DNA of 64,000 nt from Micromonospora sp. RP3T (GTDB taxonomy: Bacteria > Actinomycetota > Actinomycetes > Mycobacteriales > Micromonosporaceae), in contig NZ_PYPS01000032.1 of NCBI RefSeq assembly GCF_003027925.1, positions 29,232 to 93,231 on the forward strand, given 5' to 3'. The notes under the pieces are model-generated. The model saw only the letters and a list, made by a program, of their open reading frames with translations. It was not told the origin of the DNA and made no database searches. Position numbers and translations under genes: made by a program. This document shows, piece after piece, positions 51,105 to 59,837 of the stretch (position 1 is the first letter of the stretch; the number at the start of each line of letters is the position of its first letter).

Positions 51105-51430
51105 GGCCGCCGCCCGGCGTCGTACCGGTAGAAGCAGTGCGCCATGGCGTCGCGGGGCGAACGCCAGGTCGGCAGGTACGGCGAGATGTACGGCCGCAGC
51201 CGCTCGCTGATCCGGACGAACTCGGGATGTCCGCGGGCGTCCTCCACCGCGCTGTGCGCCGGCGTCTCCGTCTCCAGCAGGTGCACGTAGAGGTCGTGCA
51301 GCCGGTAGAGGGACCGGTGCCGCACGCCGACCAGGCCGGGCAGCTCGGTCGCGTCGGACTCGGCGAAGATCTCGGCGACCCGGTCCTCGGCGGTGGGCAC
51401 CACCTTCGCGACGATGAGCGAGCGGTCCAT
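51101..51430 (-). CDS. TcmI-family polyketide cyclase 1
   Basis: A 109-residue ferredoxin-like (ABM-fold) cyclase of the TcmI/WhiE-ORFVII family that closes later rings of aromatic polyketides. Signature blocks are AEIFAESDATELPGLVGVRHRSLYRLHDLYVHLLE and PYLPTWRSPRDAMAHCFY. It is the first gene of the minus-strand operon, with GGGGAGG ahead of ATG. A close paralogue lies at 52.8 kb beyond the SARP gene. Confidence 0.93.
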   Translation of the reverse strand: MDRSLIVAKVVPTAEDRVAEIFAESDATELPGLVGVRHRSLYRLHDLYVHLLETETPAHSAVEDARGHPEFVRISERLRPYISPYLPTWRSPRDAMAHCFYRYDAGRRP

Positions 51431-51507
51431 TCGCGGCCTCCCCTGGTGGGTCCCGGTGCGCGGCGGACCGGTCACGCCGCACGGATGGCCCACGGTGCCG
51501 CCCGGGC

Positions 51508-51710
51508 CGTCAACCGGGCGTCAACCGGGCTCGATCGGACCGCAAAAATGGTGACGCTGCGTTGACGCAACCTGTGCGCCGGCTATGCGAAGATCACCTG
51601 AGGCTCGTCCATTGACGACACTTATTCGCAGATCACGGGCCACTTACGAAGACGTTACGGAGGGTCAACGAAGTCATCGGCCGTTGACTCAGAGTAACAG
51701 ACGTTGATAT
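51508..51710. promoter_or_regulatory. Cluster of GTTGAC-type motifs in the divergent promoter
   Basis: Between the TcmI-like and SARP genes the motif TTGAC/GTCAA recurs: CGTCAACCGGG twice in tandem at 51508-51529 with an 11-base step, TGACG at 51552 and 51563 also 11 apart, TTGACG at 51612, GTCAACG at 51664, GTTGACT at 51683 and GTTGAT at 51703. SARPs bind direct heptamer repeats with 11-base spacing, so this is a good candidate for self- and operon control. Except for these motifs I see nothing else in 51431-51845. Confidence 0.6.
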
Positions 51711-51845
51711 TCTCCGTTCTGGTCGACCCGGCCACGGCACACGTCCGGCGACCGCGGCGGAGGCGTTCCGACAACGGCGTCGCGGGCGGGAAAATCCGGG
51801 CAGACAGACGGTCGGGACTCAGGTTCCGGTGCTGGGGGGTGCGCC

Positions 51846-52703
51846 GTGTCCGGTGGATCGAGGATGCCGACGGCAGGCGATCCCGCCCCCCGCGTGGCGT
51901 TGCACCTGCTCGGCGGTTTCCAACTGCTGCACGACGGCGTGCCGGTGGTGGTGCCCCGCGGCCTGCAACGGGTCATCGCCCTGATCGGGCTGCGTCCGGC
52001 CGCGACCCGTAGCCACCTCGCCGGACTGCTCTGGCCCGAGAACCCCGAGGAGCGGGCGCTCTCCTCGCTGCGTACCGCGCTGTGGCGCCTCCGCCAGGAC
52101 CCGTGCTGCCCGCTGCGCACCGACGGTGACACGGTCCGCCTCGGCGCCACCGTCCACCTCGACGTGGACGAGCTGGTCGAGGCCGCCGCCCGGGTCCGCG
52201 ACGGCATGACGCCCCGCGGCGCCGCCGGCACCGGCCGGCACGACCTCCTCCCCGGCTGGTACGACGACTGGGTGCTGCTGGAACGCGAACGGCTGCGCCA
52301 GCTACGCCTGCACATGCTGGAGGAACTCGCCGGCAACCACCTCGCCGCCGGCCGGCACGGCGAGGCGCTCGAGGCGGCGCTGGAGGCGATGGCCGCCGAG
52401 CCGCTGCGCGAGACCCCGCACCGCCTGGTCGTCCGCATCCACCTGGCCGAGGGCAACGCGTTCGAGGCCGTGCACGCGTTCTACGTCTACCGGGACCTGC
52501 TCCTGCGCGAGCTGCGCCTGGAACCTTCCCCGGCCATGACCGCGCTGCTCGACGACACGCTCGCCCCGATCCGCCGGGCCAGCCGGCCGGATCCGCCGCA
52601 GCGGCCTGCCGGTCGGCCCGCCAACGCCGCGCCGCGCGGCCCGGCGCCGCACCCGCGCGGCGCGACGTCGCCACCCCCATCAATGCCCAGGGGTACGCCG
52701 TGA
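51846..52703 (+). CDS. SARP-family transcriptional activator
   Basis: A 285-residue small SARP. The N-terminal winged helix-turn-helix of the OmpR type is residues 14-90 (HLLGGFQLLHDGVPVVVPRGLQRVIALIGL, then ATRSHLAGLLWPENPEERALSSLRTALWRLRQ), followed by the bacterial transcriptional activation domain to about 240 (LERERLRQLRLHMLEELAGNHLAAGRHGEAL, LVVRIHLAEGNAFEAVHAFYVYRDLL). A Pro-rich tail ends it. The GTG start has GGGGGG upstream. It is divergent from the PKS operon and should activate it. Confidence 0.92.
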   Translation: MSGGSRMPTAGDPAPRVALHLLGGFQLLHDGVPVVVPRGLQRVIALIGLRPAATRSHLAGLLWPENPEERALSSLRTALWRLRQDPCCPLRTDGDTVRLGATVHLDVDELVEAAARVRDGMTPRGAAGTGRHDLLPGWYDDWVLLERERLRQLRLHMLEELAGNHLAAGRHGEALEAALEAMAAEPLRETPHRLVVRIHLAEGNAFEAVHAFYVYRDLLLRELRLEPSPAMTALLDDTLAPIRRASRPDPPQRPAGRPANAAPRGPAPHPRGATSPPPSMPRGTP

Positions 52704-52799
52704 CGGCGAGGTGACACCCGCCCCGGCATCGTGGGACCCGCGACCGCCGCCGTCCGGCCGGTGGTCGACGCGCCAGCAATGCGGCGGAAGGGGTCTGCG

Positions 52800-53147
52800 A
52801 TGAGTCGACTGTTGGTGGTCAGCCGGATCGTGCCCGGATCGCAGGGCCGGGTGGCCCAGATCTTCGCCGAGTCCGACGCGACCGAGCTGCCCCGGCTCAC
52901 CGGGATCCGGCACCGGTCGCTGTACTACCTCCACGACCTGTGCGTCCATCTGATGGAGACCGTCGACGTCGCCCCGGACCCGACCGCCGATCTGCGCGAG
53001 CACCCGCTCTACCGGCGCGTCAACGAACGGCTCTCCGCGCACACCTCGCCGTACCTGCCGACCTGGCACTCGCCCCGCGACGCCGTGGCCGGTTGCTTCT
53101 ACAACTGGGACACCGCCGACGCCCCCATGCCCGACCGGATCCGCTGA
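52800..53147 (+). CDS. TcmI-family polyketide cyclase 2
   Basis: A 115-residue paralogue of the cyclase at 51.1 kb. Shared blocks are IFAESDATELP, RHRSLYYLHDL and PYLPTWHSPRDAVAGCFYNWD. GGAAGGGG precedes the ATG. It lies downstream of the SARP gene on the same strand, with a 96-base gap. Two TcmI proteins in one cluster suggest two cyclisation steps or one specialised copy. Confidence 0.92.
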   Translation: MSRLLVVSRIVPGSQGRVAQIFAESDATELPRLTGIRHRSLYYLHDLCVHLMETVDVAPDPTADLREHPLYRRVNERLSAHTSPYLPTWHSPRDAVAGCFYNWDTADAPMPDRIR

Positions 53148-53365
53148 CCGGACCGGGCCACGGACGAGACACCCCGGGACCGCGCACGGCACCAGGCCCC
53201 GGGGTGCCTCCCGCACCCACTGTCATCCTCCGGCCACCGGCCGGCAGGATCGGTCCCACCGTGGCCACCCCAGCGCCGACCTGCCTGTCGTGCCGCGCGC
53301 ACGTGTGCAAAGCTGCCCCGAGCTTTCTCGCGACCGTCGTGCACGTACATACAAGGAGGTTGGCC

Positions 53366-54631
53366 ATGCCGTCGAGCTTCGGGCAGTGGCTGCTCGTGAT
53401 CCTGGCCCTGCTCATCGGACTTGCCGTCGGCTGGGTGGTGAGCGGCCGCCGGGCCGGCGCCGGCGCCGCCACGCCCACCGTGGACGGTGCCGCCGGCCCG
53501 GCCACGGTGACCGCCACCGTCGACGAACCGCAGCCGGCCGCCGTGGTCGACGAGACGCCGGCCCCCGCCGCGGTGACCGACCGACCCGCCCCGGCCGACG
53601 CGGACGCCACCGCCACCCACGCCGCCGACGCCGGCACCTCCACCGACAGCACGACCGGCGAGCCCGAGCCGGGCGTGGTCACCGCCGCCGCTTCCGCCGC
53701 CGCTTCCGCCGACGAGCCGGTGACCGCCTCGACGCCCGCCGACTCGGCCTCCGCCAACTCGGCCTCCGCCGACTCGGTCGCTTCCGACTCGGTGTCCGCC
53801 GACTCGCTGCGGACCGACTCGACGGAGCCGGCGACGACTGTCGACGAACCGCTGACGGTGACGCCGGTCGACTCCGCCGACCCGGCCCGCAGCGAGGCGA
53901 TGCCGGAACCGGCCGGAACCTCTTCAGCACTCACCGAGCCGACGCCCGCCGCCACCGCGACCGAGCCCGCCACCGAGATCGAGCCCGAGCCCGCCGCCGC
54001 TCCTTCCGCGCCCGCCGCCGAGCCCGAGCCCGCCACCGCGCCCGAGCCCGCCACCGAGATCGAGCCCGAGCCCGCCGCCGCGACCGTCGCGGCCGGGTCG
54101 GAGGTGGACCCCGTAGCCGCTTCTCCCGAGCCCGAGCCCGTCACCGCCGCGCCGGCACCCGTCGGCGCGACCGGGCCCGAGGCGGTCGCCACCACTGACA
54201 CGCCCGAGACCGAGACCGAGGTCGCGCCCGGGACCGAGGCCGCGCCCGTGGCCGCCGCAGTCGAGCCGGAGCCCGCGAACGAGCCCGCGCCCGCGCCCGC
54301 GCCCGTGGCCGACGAGCCGGCGGTCGCGCCGGTCGTGCCGATGCCCCGGACCTCGGTCGAGAACGACGCGCCACCGCCGGCCGACACCGAGGCGCCGGAC
54401 GACTTCCGCCGCATCCAGGGCATCGGGCCGAAGCTGGCCGCCGCCCTCCAGGACGCCGGCATCCGCACCTACCGTCAGCTGGCCGGGCTGGACGAGGCCG
54501 CGCTGCGCGAGACCGTGAAGGCCGCCGGTCTGCGCGCCGCCCCCGGCCTGGCGACCTGGCCCCAGCAGGCGAAGGTGCTGGCCGGTGCCCGCGCCGAGGC
54601 CGAGAGGGTGCTGCCGGCCAGCGCCGAGTAG
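53366..54631 (+). CDS. Membrane-anchored helix-hairpin-helix protein with low-complexity linker
   Basis: A 421-residue protein with one N-terminal membrane segment (WLLVILALLIGLAVGWVV, residues 8-25), a very long Ala/Pro/Glu/Ser/Thr-rich linker (about 30-335, with repeated EPEPA and TEIEPEP units), and a C-terminal H3TH-like domain: DDFRRIQGIGPKLAAALQDAGIRTYRQLAGLDEAALRETVKAAGLR. The C-terminal domain resembles the DNA- or protein-binding helix-hairpin-helix seen in actinobacterial membrane proteins; the function is unknown. AAGGAGG precedes ATG. It is probably outside the cluster. Confidence 0.75.
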   Translation: MPSSFGQWLLVILALLIGLAVGWVVSGRRAGAGAATPTVDGAAGPATVTATVDEPQPAAVVDETPAPAAVTDRPAPADADATATHAADAGTSTDSTTGEPEPGVVTAAASAAASADEPVTASTPADSASANSASADSVASDSVSADSLRTDSTEPATTVDEPLTVTPVDSADPARSEAMPEPAGTSSALTEPTPAATATEPATEIEPEPAAAPSAPAAEPEPATAPEPATEIEPEPAAATVAAGSEVDPVAASPEPEPVTAAPAPVGATGPEAVATTDTPETETEVAPGTEAAPVAAAVEPEPANEPAPAPAPVADEPAVAPVVPMPRTSVENDAPPPADTEAPDDFRRIQGIGPKLAAALQDAGIRTYRQLAGLDEAALRETVKAAGLRAAPGLATWPQQAKVLAGARAEAERVLPASAE

Positions 54632-54644
54632 CCGTACCCGTTCC

Positions 54645-54677
54645 GGGCCGGTGGTGACCGATCGTCGCCACCGGCCC
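54645..54677 (+). terminator. Hairpin after the HHH protein gene
   Basis: Perfect 10-base arms GGGCCGGTGG at 54645-54654 and CCACCGGCCC at 54668-54677. The remaining stretch to the next gene start at 54979 shows no further recognisable feature. Confidence 0.6.
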
Positions 54678-54978
54678 GACGTGTGCCCACCGCGGCGCAG
54701 GCACGACCCGGCCCACCGCCGGCAGCGTCCCCGCCGGCATGCCCAGCCTGGCTGGTACCCGGCCGGCACCGCCGGACCAGGGCGACCACCCCGGACCGAC
54801 GCCCCGACCCGCCACCTCCCGCCGGGTCGACGCACGCCGTCGGAGCGGGCGCACGGGCTCGACGGAGCGGCAGGATCTGGCGGAATGCCGGAAATCCGAC
54901 GAACGGCGACGGGGCCTCGCTACGGTCTGTGCAGGGGCGGGACGGCCGACGCCGAGCCCGCCACCGCAGGAGCGACTC

Positions 54979-56181
54979 GTGCCCACCCGGACGCCGGAGC
55001 CCGCCGGCCGGCCACCGCCGGTCCGCGATCCCGAGGCGCCCCGCCGGGTGACGCTGCTGGAGCTCTTCTTCGATCTGGTCTACGTGGTGGCGCTCGCGCT
55101 GATCTCGCGGTACCTGATCGGCGGCGTCGGCTGGGAGCGGGCCGCCGAGTCGTTGATCATGTTGATGGCGATCTGGTGGACGTGGGCCATCACCACCCTG
55201 GTCACCGACCTCTACGATCCGCAGCGCGCGGAGATCAAGCTGCTGGTGGTGGCCGTGATGTTCGGCGCGCTGCTGATGACCACCGCCATTCCGGAGGCGT
55301 TCGGCGCCCGAGGGCTGGTCTTCGCCGGCACGTACGTGGCGATCCATCTCGGACGCGGCCTGTTCCTCATGCCGACGATCCGCCGGCACCCGCAGACCCG
55401 CCGCCGGGCCGTCCGGCTCCTCGTCTGGTTCGGGGTGTCGGCGGTCCCCTGGCTGATCGGCGCGGTCGCGGCGCACGGTGCCGCCCGGACGTGGTTCTGG
55501 GCCTCGGCGCTGGCGGTCGACTACCTCGGGTTCCGGCTGGCCTATCCGGTGCCCGGTCTGGGCGCCGTGCCGGACGACCAGCGCAACGTGACCGCCGAGC
55601 ACCTCTCCGAGCGCTACCAGCAGTTCTTCATCATCGCGTTGGGCGACGCGGTGCTGGTCTCCGGCACCGTGTTCAGCCTGCACCACTCCGAGGTGGAGAA
55701 CATCGCGGCGTTCACCACCGCGTTCGTCACCACGCTGCTGCTCTGGCGCGTCTACGTGCACCGCTCCGGTGAGCTGCTGCCGGACGCCATCGCCCGGTCG
55801 AGTCAACCGAGCCGGTTCCTCACCACCGCCCCGTACACCCACCTGTTGATGGTGGCCGGGGTGGTGACCACCGCGGCCGGCTTCGACCTGGTGCTCCTGG
55901 AGCCGACCGGACGTACGCCGCCGGCCTGGTTGGCGGTCATCCTCGGCGGCCCGGCGCTGTTCCTGACCGGTCGGGCCGCCTTCGAGTACGAGGTGTTCAG
56001 CCGGGTGTCGCTGTCCCGCCCCGGTGGTCTCCTGGCGCTGCTCTGCATCGCGCCGGCGCTGCTGTTCCTCGCGCCGGTGTACGCCGCCGTCGGCGCCATG
56101 CTGGTGCTGGCCGGGGTGGCCGCGGCCGACCACCGGCGCAGCCGGGGCCGCCCGCCGGAGGAGCCGGTGCCGCCGCACTGA
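54979..56181 (+). CDS. Low-temperature-requirement A (LtrA) family membrane protein
   Basis: A 400-residue polytopic membrane protein of the LtrA family. The conserved opening VTLLELFFDLVYVVALALIS is present, followed by about ten membrane segments (for example LIMLMAIWWTWAITTLVTDL, FGALLMTTAIPEAFG, QFFIIALGDAVLVSG and AAFTTAFVTTLLLWRVYV). The family is linked to cold growth in Listeria but the role in actinobacteria is unknown. The GTG start follows AGGAG at 7 bases. It is a single gene. Confidence 0.88.
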   Translation: MPTRTPEPAGRPPPVRDPEAPRRVTLLELFFDLVYVVALALISRYLIGGVGWERAAESLIMLMAIWWTWAITTLVTDLYDPQRAEIKLLVVAVMFGALLMTTAIPEAFGARGLVFAGTYVAIHLGRGLFLMPTIRRHPQTRRRAVRLLVWFGVSAVPWLIGAVAAHGAARTWFWASALAVDYLGFRLAYPVPGLGAVPDDQRNVTAEHLSERYQQFFIIALGDAVLVSGTVFSLHHSEVENIAAFTTAFVTTLLLWRVYVHRSGELLPDAIARSSQPSRFLTTAPYTHLLMVAGVVTTAAGFDLVLLEPTGRTPPAWLAVILGGPALFLTGRAAFEYEVFSRVSLSRPGGLLALLCIAPALLFLAPVYAAVGAMLVLAGVAAADHRRSRGRPPEEPVPPH

Positions 56182-56300
56182 AGTTCCCCGGGCGGTAATC
56201 GGAATCGGCCGTACCGGGGCCGACACGCCGTTTGGCGGATCACCCGAGCGGGGTACATGCCCTCCACCTCGAACTCACCACAACCCCGTGGAGGCAACTG

Positions 56301-56507
56301 ATGCGCGGCACCTCGATAGTCGGCGTCCTGGTCGTCATCTGGCTCATCATCGGCGCGATCGCCGCCGGGCAGCGCGGCTACTACGGCAACGACGACACCA
56401 ACTGCGCGGAGGCGGGCACGATCCTGGTCACCATCGTCGCCGGCCCGCTGAACTACATCGGCGCCAACCCGAAGATCGACTGCAAGCTTCCGGAGCCGTC
56501 CAAGTAG
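56301..56507 (+). CDS. Small membrane protein
   Basis: A 68-residue protein with an N-terminal membrane segment (STIVGVLVVIWLIIGAIAAG-like, residues 4-23) and a second hydrophobic stretch around residues 40-52 (GTILVTIVAGPLNY), with two Cys residues. GGAGG is 7 bases upstream of ATG. It resembles small conserved actinobacterial membrane proteins of unknown function. A GC-rich hairpin follows at 56540-56568. Confidence 0.75.
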   Translation: MRGTSIVGVLVVIWLIIGAIAAGQRGYYGNDDTNCAEAGTILVTIVAGPLNYIGANPKIDCKLPEPSK

Positions 56508-56539
56508 GTCCGCCGTCTGCCGTACCCCCGCACTCCCCC

Positions 56540-56568
56540 GGCCCGCGCCCGCCCAGCGAGCGCGGGCC
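56540..56568 (+). terminator. Hairpin after the small membrane protein gene
   Basis: Arms GGCCCGCGC at 56540-56548 and GCGCGGGCC at 56560-56568. Confidence 0.55.
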
Positions 56569-56645
56569 GTTCCGTGCCCCGCCCCCGCCCCCGCCGCCAC
56601 CGCCTGCGGACACCGTCACCACCGCCACGGCATCCTAGGGGGCTG

Positions 56646-56734
56646 GGTTGAGGAGTAGGCAGCCGCCTCGGCGCGTGTTAAGCGGGGCCCCCGCCTCTAC
56701 CGCAGGCGTTAAGCGGGGCCCCCGCCTTACCCCT
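56646..56734. repeat. Interspersed double-hairpin repeat, copy 2
   Basis: Two units of GTTAAGCGGGGCCCCCGCCT (56677-56696 and 56708-56727) separated by 11 bases. Each folds on itself. Outside them GGTTGAGG plus GTAGGC on the left mirrors GGTTGAGGGGTAAGGC on the opposite strand at the right, so the whole unit has imperfect inverted ends. It ends at the permease stop codon and is the same family as copy 1 at 14.5 kb. Confidence 0.75.
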
Positions 56735-58830
56735 CAACCGCCGACGTGGATGCCGGGGCGGCGGGTCGGGTCGGGCTCGGACTTGCGGATGATCTCGCGG
56801 ACCACCGGCGGCGTGTCGCCGCGCCCCAGGATCAGGTAGCGCAGCAGGTGGGCGATCGGGTTCCCCTCCGACCACTCGAAGTGGCAGTGCGGGCGGACCC
56901 CGGTGGCGTCGCGCAGCGCGAGCAGGATCGCCGCGATGGCGTTCGGCGCGGCCGGGCTGCGGGCCCGCAGGATCCGGTACCCGCCGATCTCCACCCCGTG
57001 CACCCGCAGCACCTGGCTGAACTGGGACGGGTCGCTGACGTCGATCTCCAGGAAGAGCACGTCGGCGGCGCCGGGAACCGGGTTCATCGACCGCTGCGCC
57101 CGCTCCTTGACCCGGTACTCCTTCACCGACCCGCTCTGCCGCTTGTTGGCGATGACGTGCAGCCGCCCGTCCCGGGCGACCGACTCGTCCACGAACCGGC
57201 GGGCCGGGCCGTCGAACTCGATCCGCTCGGCGCGCAGCTCGGTGGTCCGGGTGACCCGGGAGATCAACGAGACCGCGATGATCCCGGCGATGAAGAAGCC
57301 GGAGATGGTGATGCCGTCCGGCTTCGCCACCACGTTCTCCGCGAGCGCGTAGAGCAGGACGGCGGTGAGCAGCGCGAACCCGGCCGCCGCGAGCCGGTGC
57401 CGGGCCCGCGCCGCCGAGATGGTCACCGCGATCGCGCCGGAGACCATCATCGCCAGGATGCCGGTGGCGTACGCGCCAGCCTGGGCGTTGACGTCGGCGG
57501 AGAAGGCGACCGTGATGGCGACGCTGATCGCGGTGTAGACCAGCACCACCGGCCGGACCGCGCGCCCCCACTCCGGCGCCATCCCGTACGACGGCAGATA
57601 ACGGGGCACGATGTTGATCAGCCCGGCCATCGCCGAGGCGCCCGCGAACCAGAGGATGAGCACGCTGCTGATGTCGTAGACGGTGCCGAACGCCTCGCCG
57701 AGGCGCTCGTGGGCGAGGAACGCCAGCGCCCGCCCGTTCGCCGCCCCGCCGGGGGCGAACGCCGCGGGCGGGATCAGCACCGTGGTGACGAACGTGGTGG
57801 CGACCAGGTAGACCGACATGATCAGCGCGGCGGTGGTGAGCAGCCGACGGGTGCTGCGGATCCGGGCGGCGAGCCGGCGCTCCGGGTCGGCGCCGTCGCC
57901 GCGGACCAGCGGCATCATGCTCACCCCGGTCTCGAAGCCGGACAGTCCCAGCACCAGCAGCGGGAACGCGAGCACGCTGGTGGCCAGCACGTCGCCGGCG
58001 CCGCCGACCCGGGTCAGCCGGGCGGTCCAGTCGGCGAGCAGCCCGGGGTCGGCGGCCACCTGGGCCAGCCCGGCGACCACCACCACCGCGTTCAACGCCA
58101 GGAAGACCGCCACCAGCGGAATGGCGACCTGCACGGCCTCGCTGAACCCGAGCAGGAAGACGCCGCCGAGCACCAGCAGCAGCACCACCGTCACCAGCAC
58201 GGCGGCGGTGGTGCCGTGCGGGAACGACGCGGGCAGCAGCGGGTTCTCCAGCAGGTGCACGCTGGCGTCGGCGGCGGAGAGCGTGATCGTGATGATCCAG
58301 GAGGTGGCCACGAAGCCGAGCAGCACCAGCACGAAGAGCTTGCCGCGCCAGAACGGCAGCAGCCGCTCCAGCATGGCCACCGAGCCCTGCCCGTGCGGGC
58401 TCTCCCGGGCCACCCGCCGGTACATCGGCAGCATGCCCAGCAGCGTCAGCGCCACGATGAGCAGCGTGGCCAGCGGGCTCAGCGCGCCGGCCGCGACCGC
58501 GGCGATGCCGGGCAGGTAGGACAGGGTGGAGAAGTAGTCGACGCCGGTCAGGCACATCACCTGCCACCACGGGTGGGCCCGCGCCTGGTGCTCCCCGACC
58601 TCCGGGCCGACCGGCTCGACCCGGTGCTGGAACAGCCAACGGTGCAGCCGGTCGGCCGGGGCCGCCGGACGGGCCGGCGCGGCCACCCGCTCCGGCAGCG
58701 TGCCCGGGGCGCGGGTGGCCCGGTCGCCGGGCTCGGCGTGCCGGCCGGCCCGGGCCGCGGCGGCGGCGTGCGCCTCGCGGCGGCGGTCCCGCGTACGCCG
58801 GGGCTGATCCCCGTCCCGTGCCTGCGCCAT
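56734..58830 (-). CDS. APC-superfamily permease with C-terminal extension
   Basis: A 698-residue permease. The first 90 residues are a charged N-terminal extension (many Arg and Glu), then about twelve membrane segments from CLTGVDYFSTLSYLPGIAAVAAG onwards, as in APC-type amino acid permeases. A soluble C-terminal domain (about 540-698) with RRFVDESVARDGRLHVIANKR and HCHFEWSEGNPIAHLLRYLILG follows. The substrate is not evident. It lies next to the repeat on one side and an unlinked DUF5995 gene on the other. Confidence 0.85.
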   Translation of the reverse strand: MAQARDGDQPRRTRDRRREAHAAAAARAGRHAEPGDRATRAPGTLPERVAAPARPAAPADRLHRWLFQHRVEPVGPEVGEHQARAHPWWQVMCLTGVDYFSTLSYLPGIAAVAAGALSPLATLLIVALTLLGMLPMYRRVARESPHGQGSVAMLERLLPFWRGKLFVLVLLGFVATSWIITITLSAADASVHLLENPLLPASFPHGTTAAVLVTVVLLLVLGGVFLLGFSEAVQVAIPLVAVFLALNAVVVVAGLAQVAADPGLLADWTARLTRVGGAGDVLATSVLAFPLLVLGLSGFETGVSMMPLVRGDGADPERRLAARIRSTRRLLTTAALIMSVYLVATTFVTTVLIPPAAFAPGGAANGRALAFLAHERLGEAFGTVYDISSVLILWFAGASAMAGLINIVPRYLPSYGMAPEWGRAVRPVVLVYTAISVAITVAFSADVNAQAGAYATGILAMMVSGAIAVTISAARARHRLAAAGFALLTAVLLYALAENVVAKPDGITISGFFIAGIIAVSLISRVTRTTELRAERIEFDGPARRFVDESVARDGRLHVIANKRQSGSVKEYRVKERAQRSMNPVPGAADVLFLEIDVSDPSQFSQVLRVHGVEIGGYRILRARSPAAPNAIAAILLALRDATGVRPHCHFEWSEGNPIAHLLRYLILGRGDTPPVVREIIRKSEPDPTRRPGIHVGG

Positions 58831-58956
58831 GCCCCGACGGTAGGCGGTACCCGGGTCGCGCCCCGGCGGAATGCCGGATCGGGGGACCTGACGGAACCGG
58901 ACGGCGTCCCCGCGTCCCGCGCCCGGACGGCGGGACGCGGGGACCCCCCGTCCCGG

Positions 58957-59727
58957 CTACTGCAGGAACGCCCCGAGGGGCGACAGCAGCAGCCGGCCGA
59001 GCAGCGCGGCGTTGTCGTCCAGCCGCGTCCGCTCACACTCTCGGGCGTCCGGGTCGTGGCGGCAGTGCCAGATCTTCTGCGCGTTGCGCCACGCCACGTT
59101 GCGGGTGTACTCCACCAGCTCGCCCTGGTACCAGTCGTCGATGTCGCCGTTCACCATGTCGATCATGAGCTGCCAGTGGTCCAGGTAGCCCCGGCGCAGC
59201 TCCGGGATCCGCTCCGCGAAGATCTTGTTGATCTCCAGGTAGTCGCGGTGCTGGTCGCTGCCGTCGACCGGCTCGGACTCCAGGCTCTCCAGCGTCGTCA
59301 CCAGCGCGAACGGCAGGTCGTAGTTGATGTGCGCGTTGACCCCGGCGGCGGCCGACGGCAGCGGACGGGCGTCCGGACCACGCATCCGCTTGAACAGGCA
59401 CGACCAGGCGCGCGGCGTGCTCGGGCTGGAGTCGGTCCAGAACCGCAGCGCCTCGAAGTAGCGGGCGGCGAACTCCACGTCGAGCCGGGCCAGGAACGCC
59501 GGATCGACGAACCGGTCCTCGTAGAGACCGTCGAGCACCGTGCTGGTGATGACCAGGTAGAGCCGGTTGAAGTCGGCGAGCGGGCAGCTCGCCTCCAGCG
59601 GCGGGAGCCGGACCAGCAGGTCCTGCAACTTGGTGAGGTGGTCGACCACCGCCGGCACGTCGGCGGGGTGGTCGGCGAGCAACCCGACGATGTCCTGGTG
59701 CACGGGACCCCAGACCGGTTCGGTCAT
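58957..59727 (-). CDS. DUF5995 family protein
   Basis: A 256-residue all-helical protein. It has an N-terminal helix (VWGPVHQDIVGLLADHP), the family's CPLADFNRLYLVITSTVLDGL and the segment AAGVNAHINYDLPFALVTTLESLE. A His/Asp-containing region follows (VDGSDQHRDYLEINKIF). The function is unknown. GGAGGAG lies just upstream of ATG. It has no clear functional link to its neighbours. Confidence 0.75.
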   Translation of the reverse strand: MTEPVWGPVHQDIVGLLADHPADVPAVVDHLTKLQDLLVRLPPLEASCPLADFNRLYLVITSTVLDGLYEDRFVDPAFLARLDVEFAARYFEALRFWTDSSPSTPRAWSCLFKRMRGPDARPLPSAAAGVNAHINYDLPFALVTTLESLESEPVDGSDQHRDYLEINKIFAERIPELRRGYLDHWQLMIDMVNGDIDDWYQGELVEYTRNVAWRNAQKIWHCRHDPDARECERTRLDDNAALLGRLLLSPLGAFLQ

Positions 59728-59837
59728 CTCTCCTCCACGATGGTCGGCGCCCCCCACGACGCCATCCGACTCCGCCGGACAGCCTGCCAGCCGCCGGGCG
59801 TGGGTCGGATCAGTAGAACGACGTATTCGGCGTACGT

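Noticed and set aside
16620..53147. NRPS or glycopeptide-type cluster
   Set aside because: No condensation, peptidyl-carrier or thioesterase domain was seen in any frame, although HPG genes are present. Such genes may lie outside the window.
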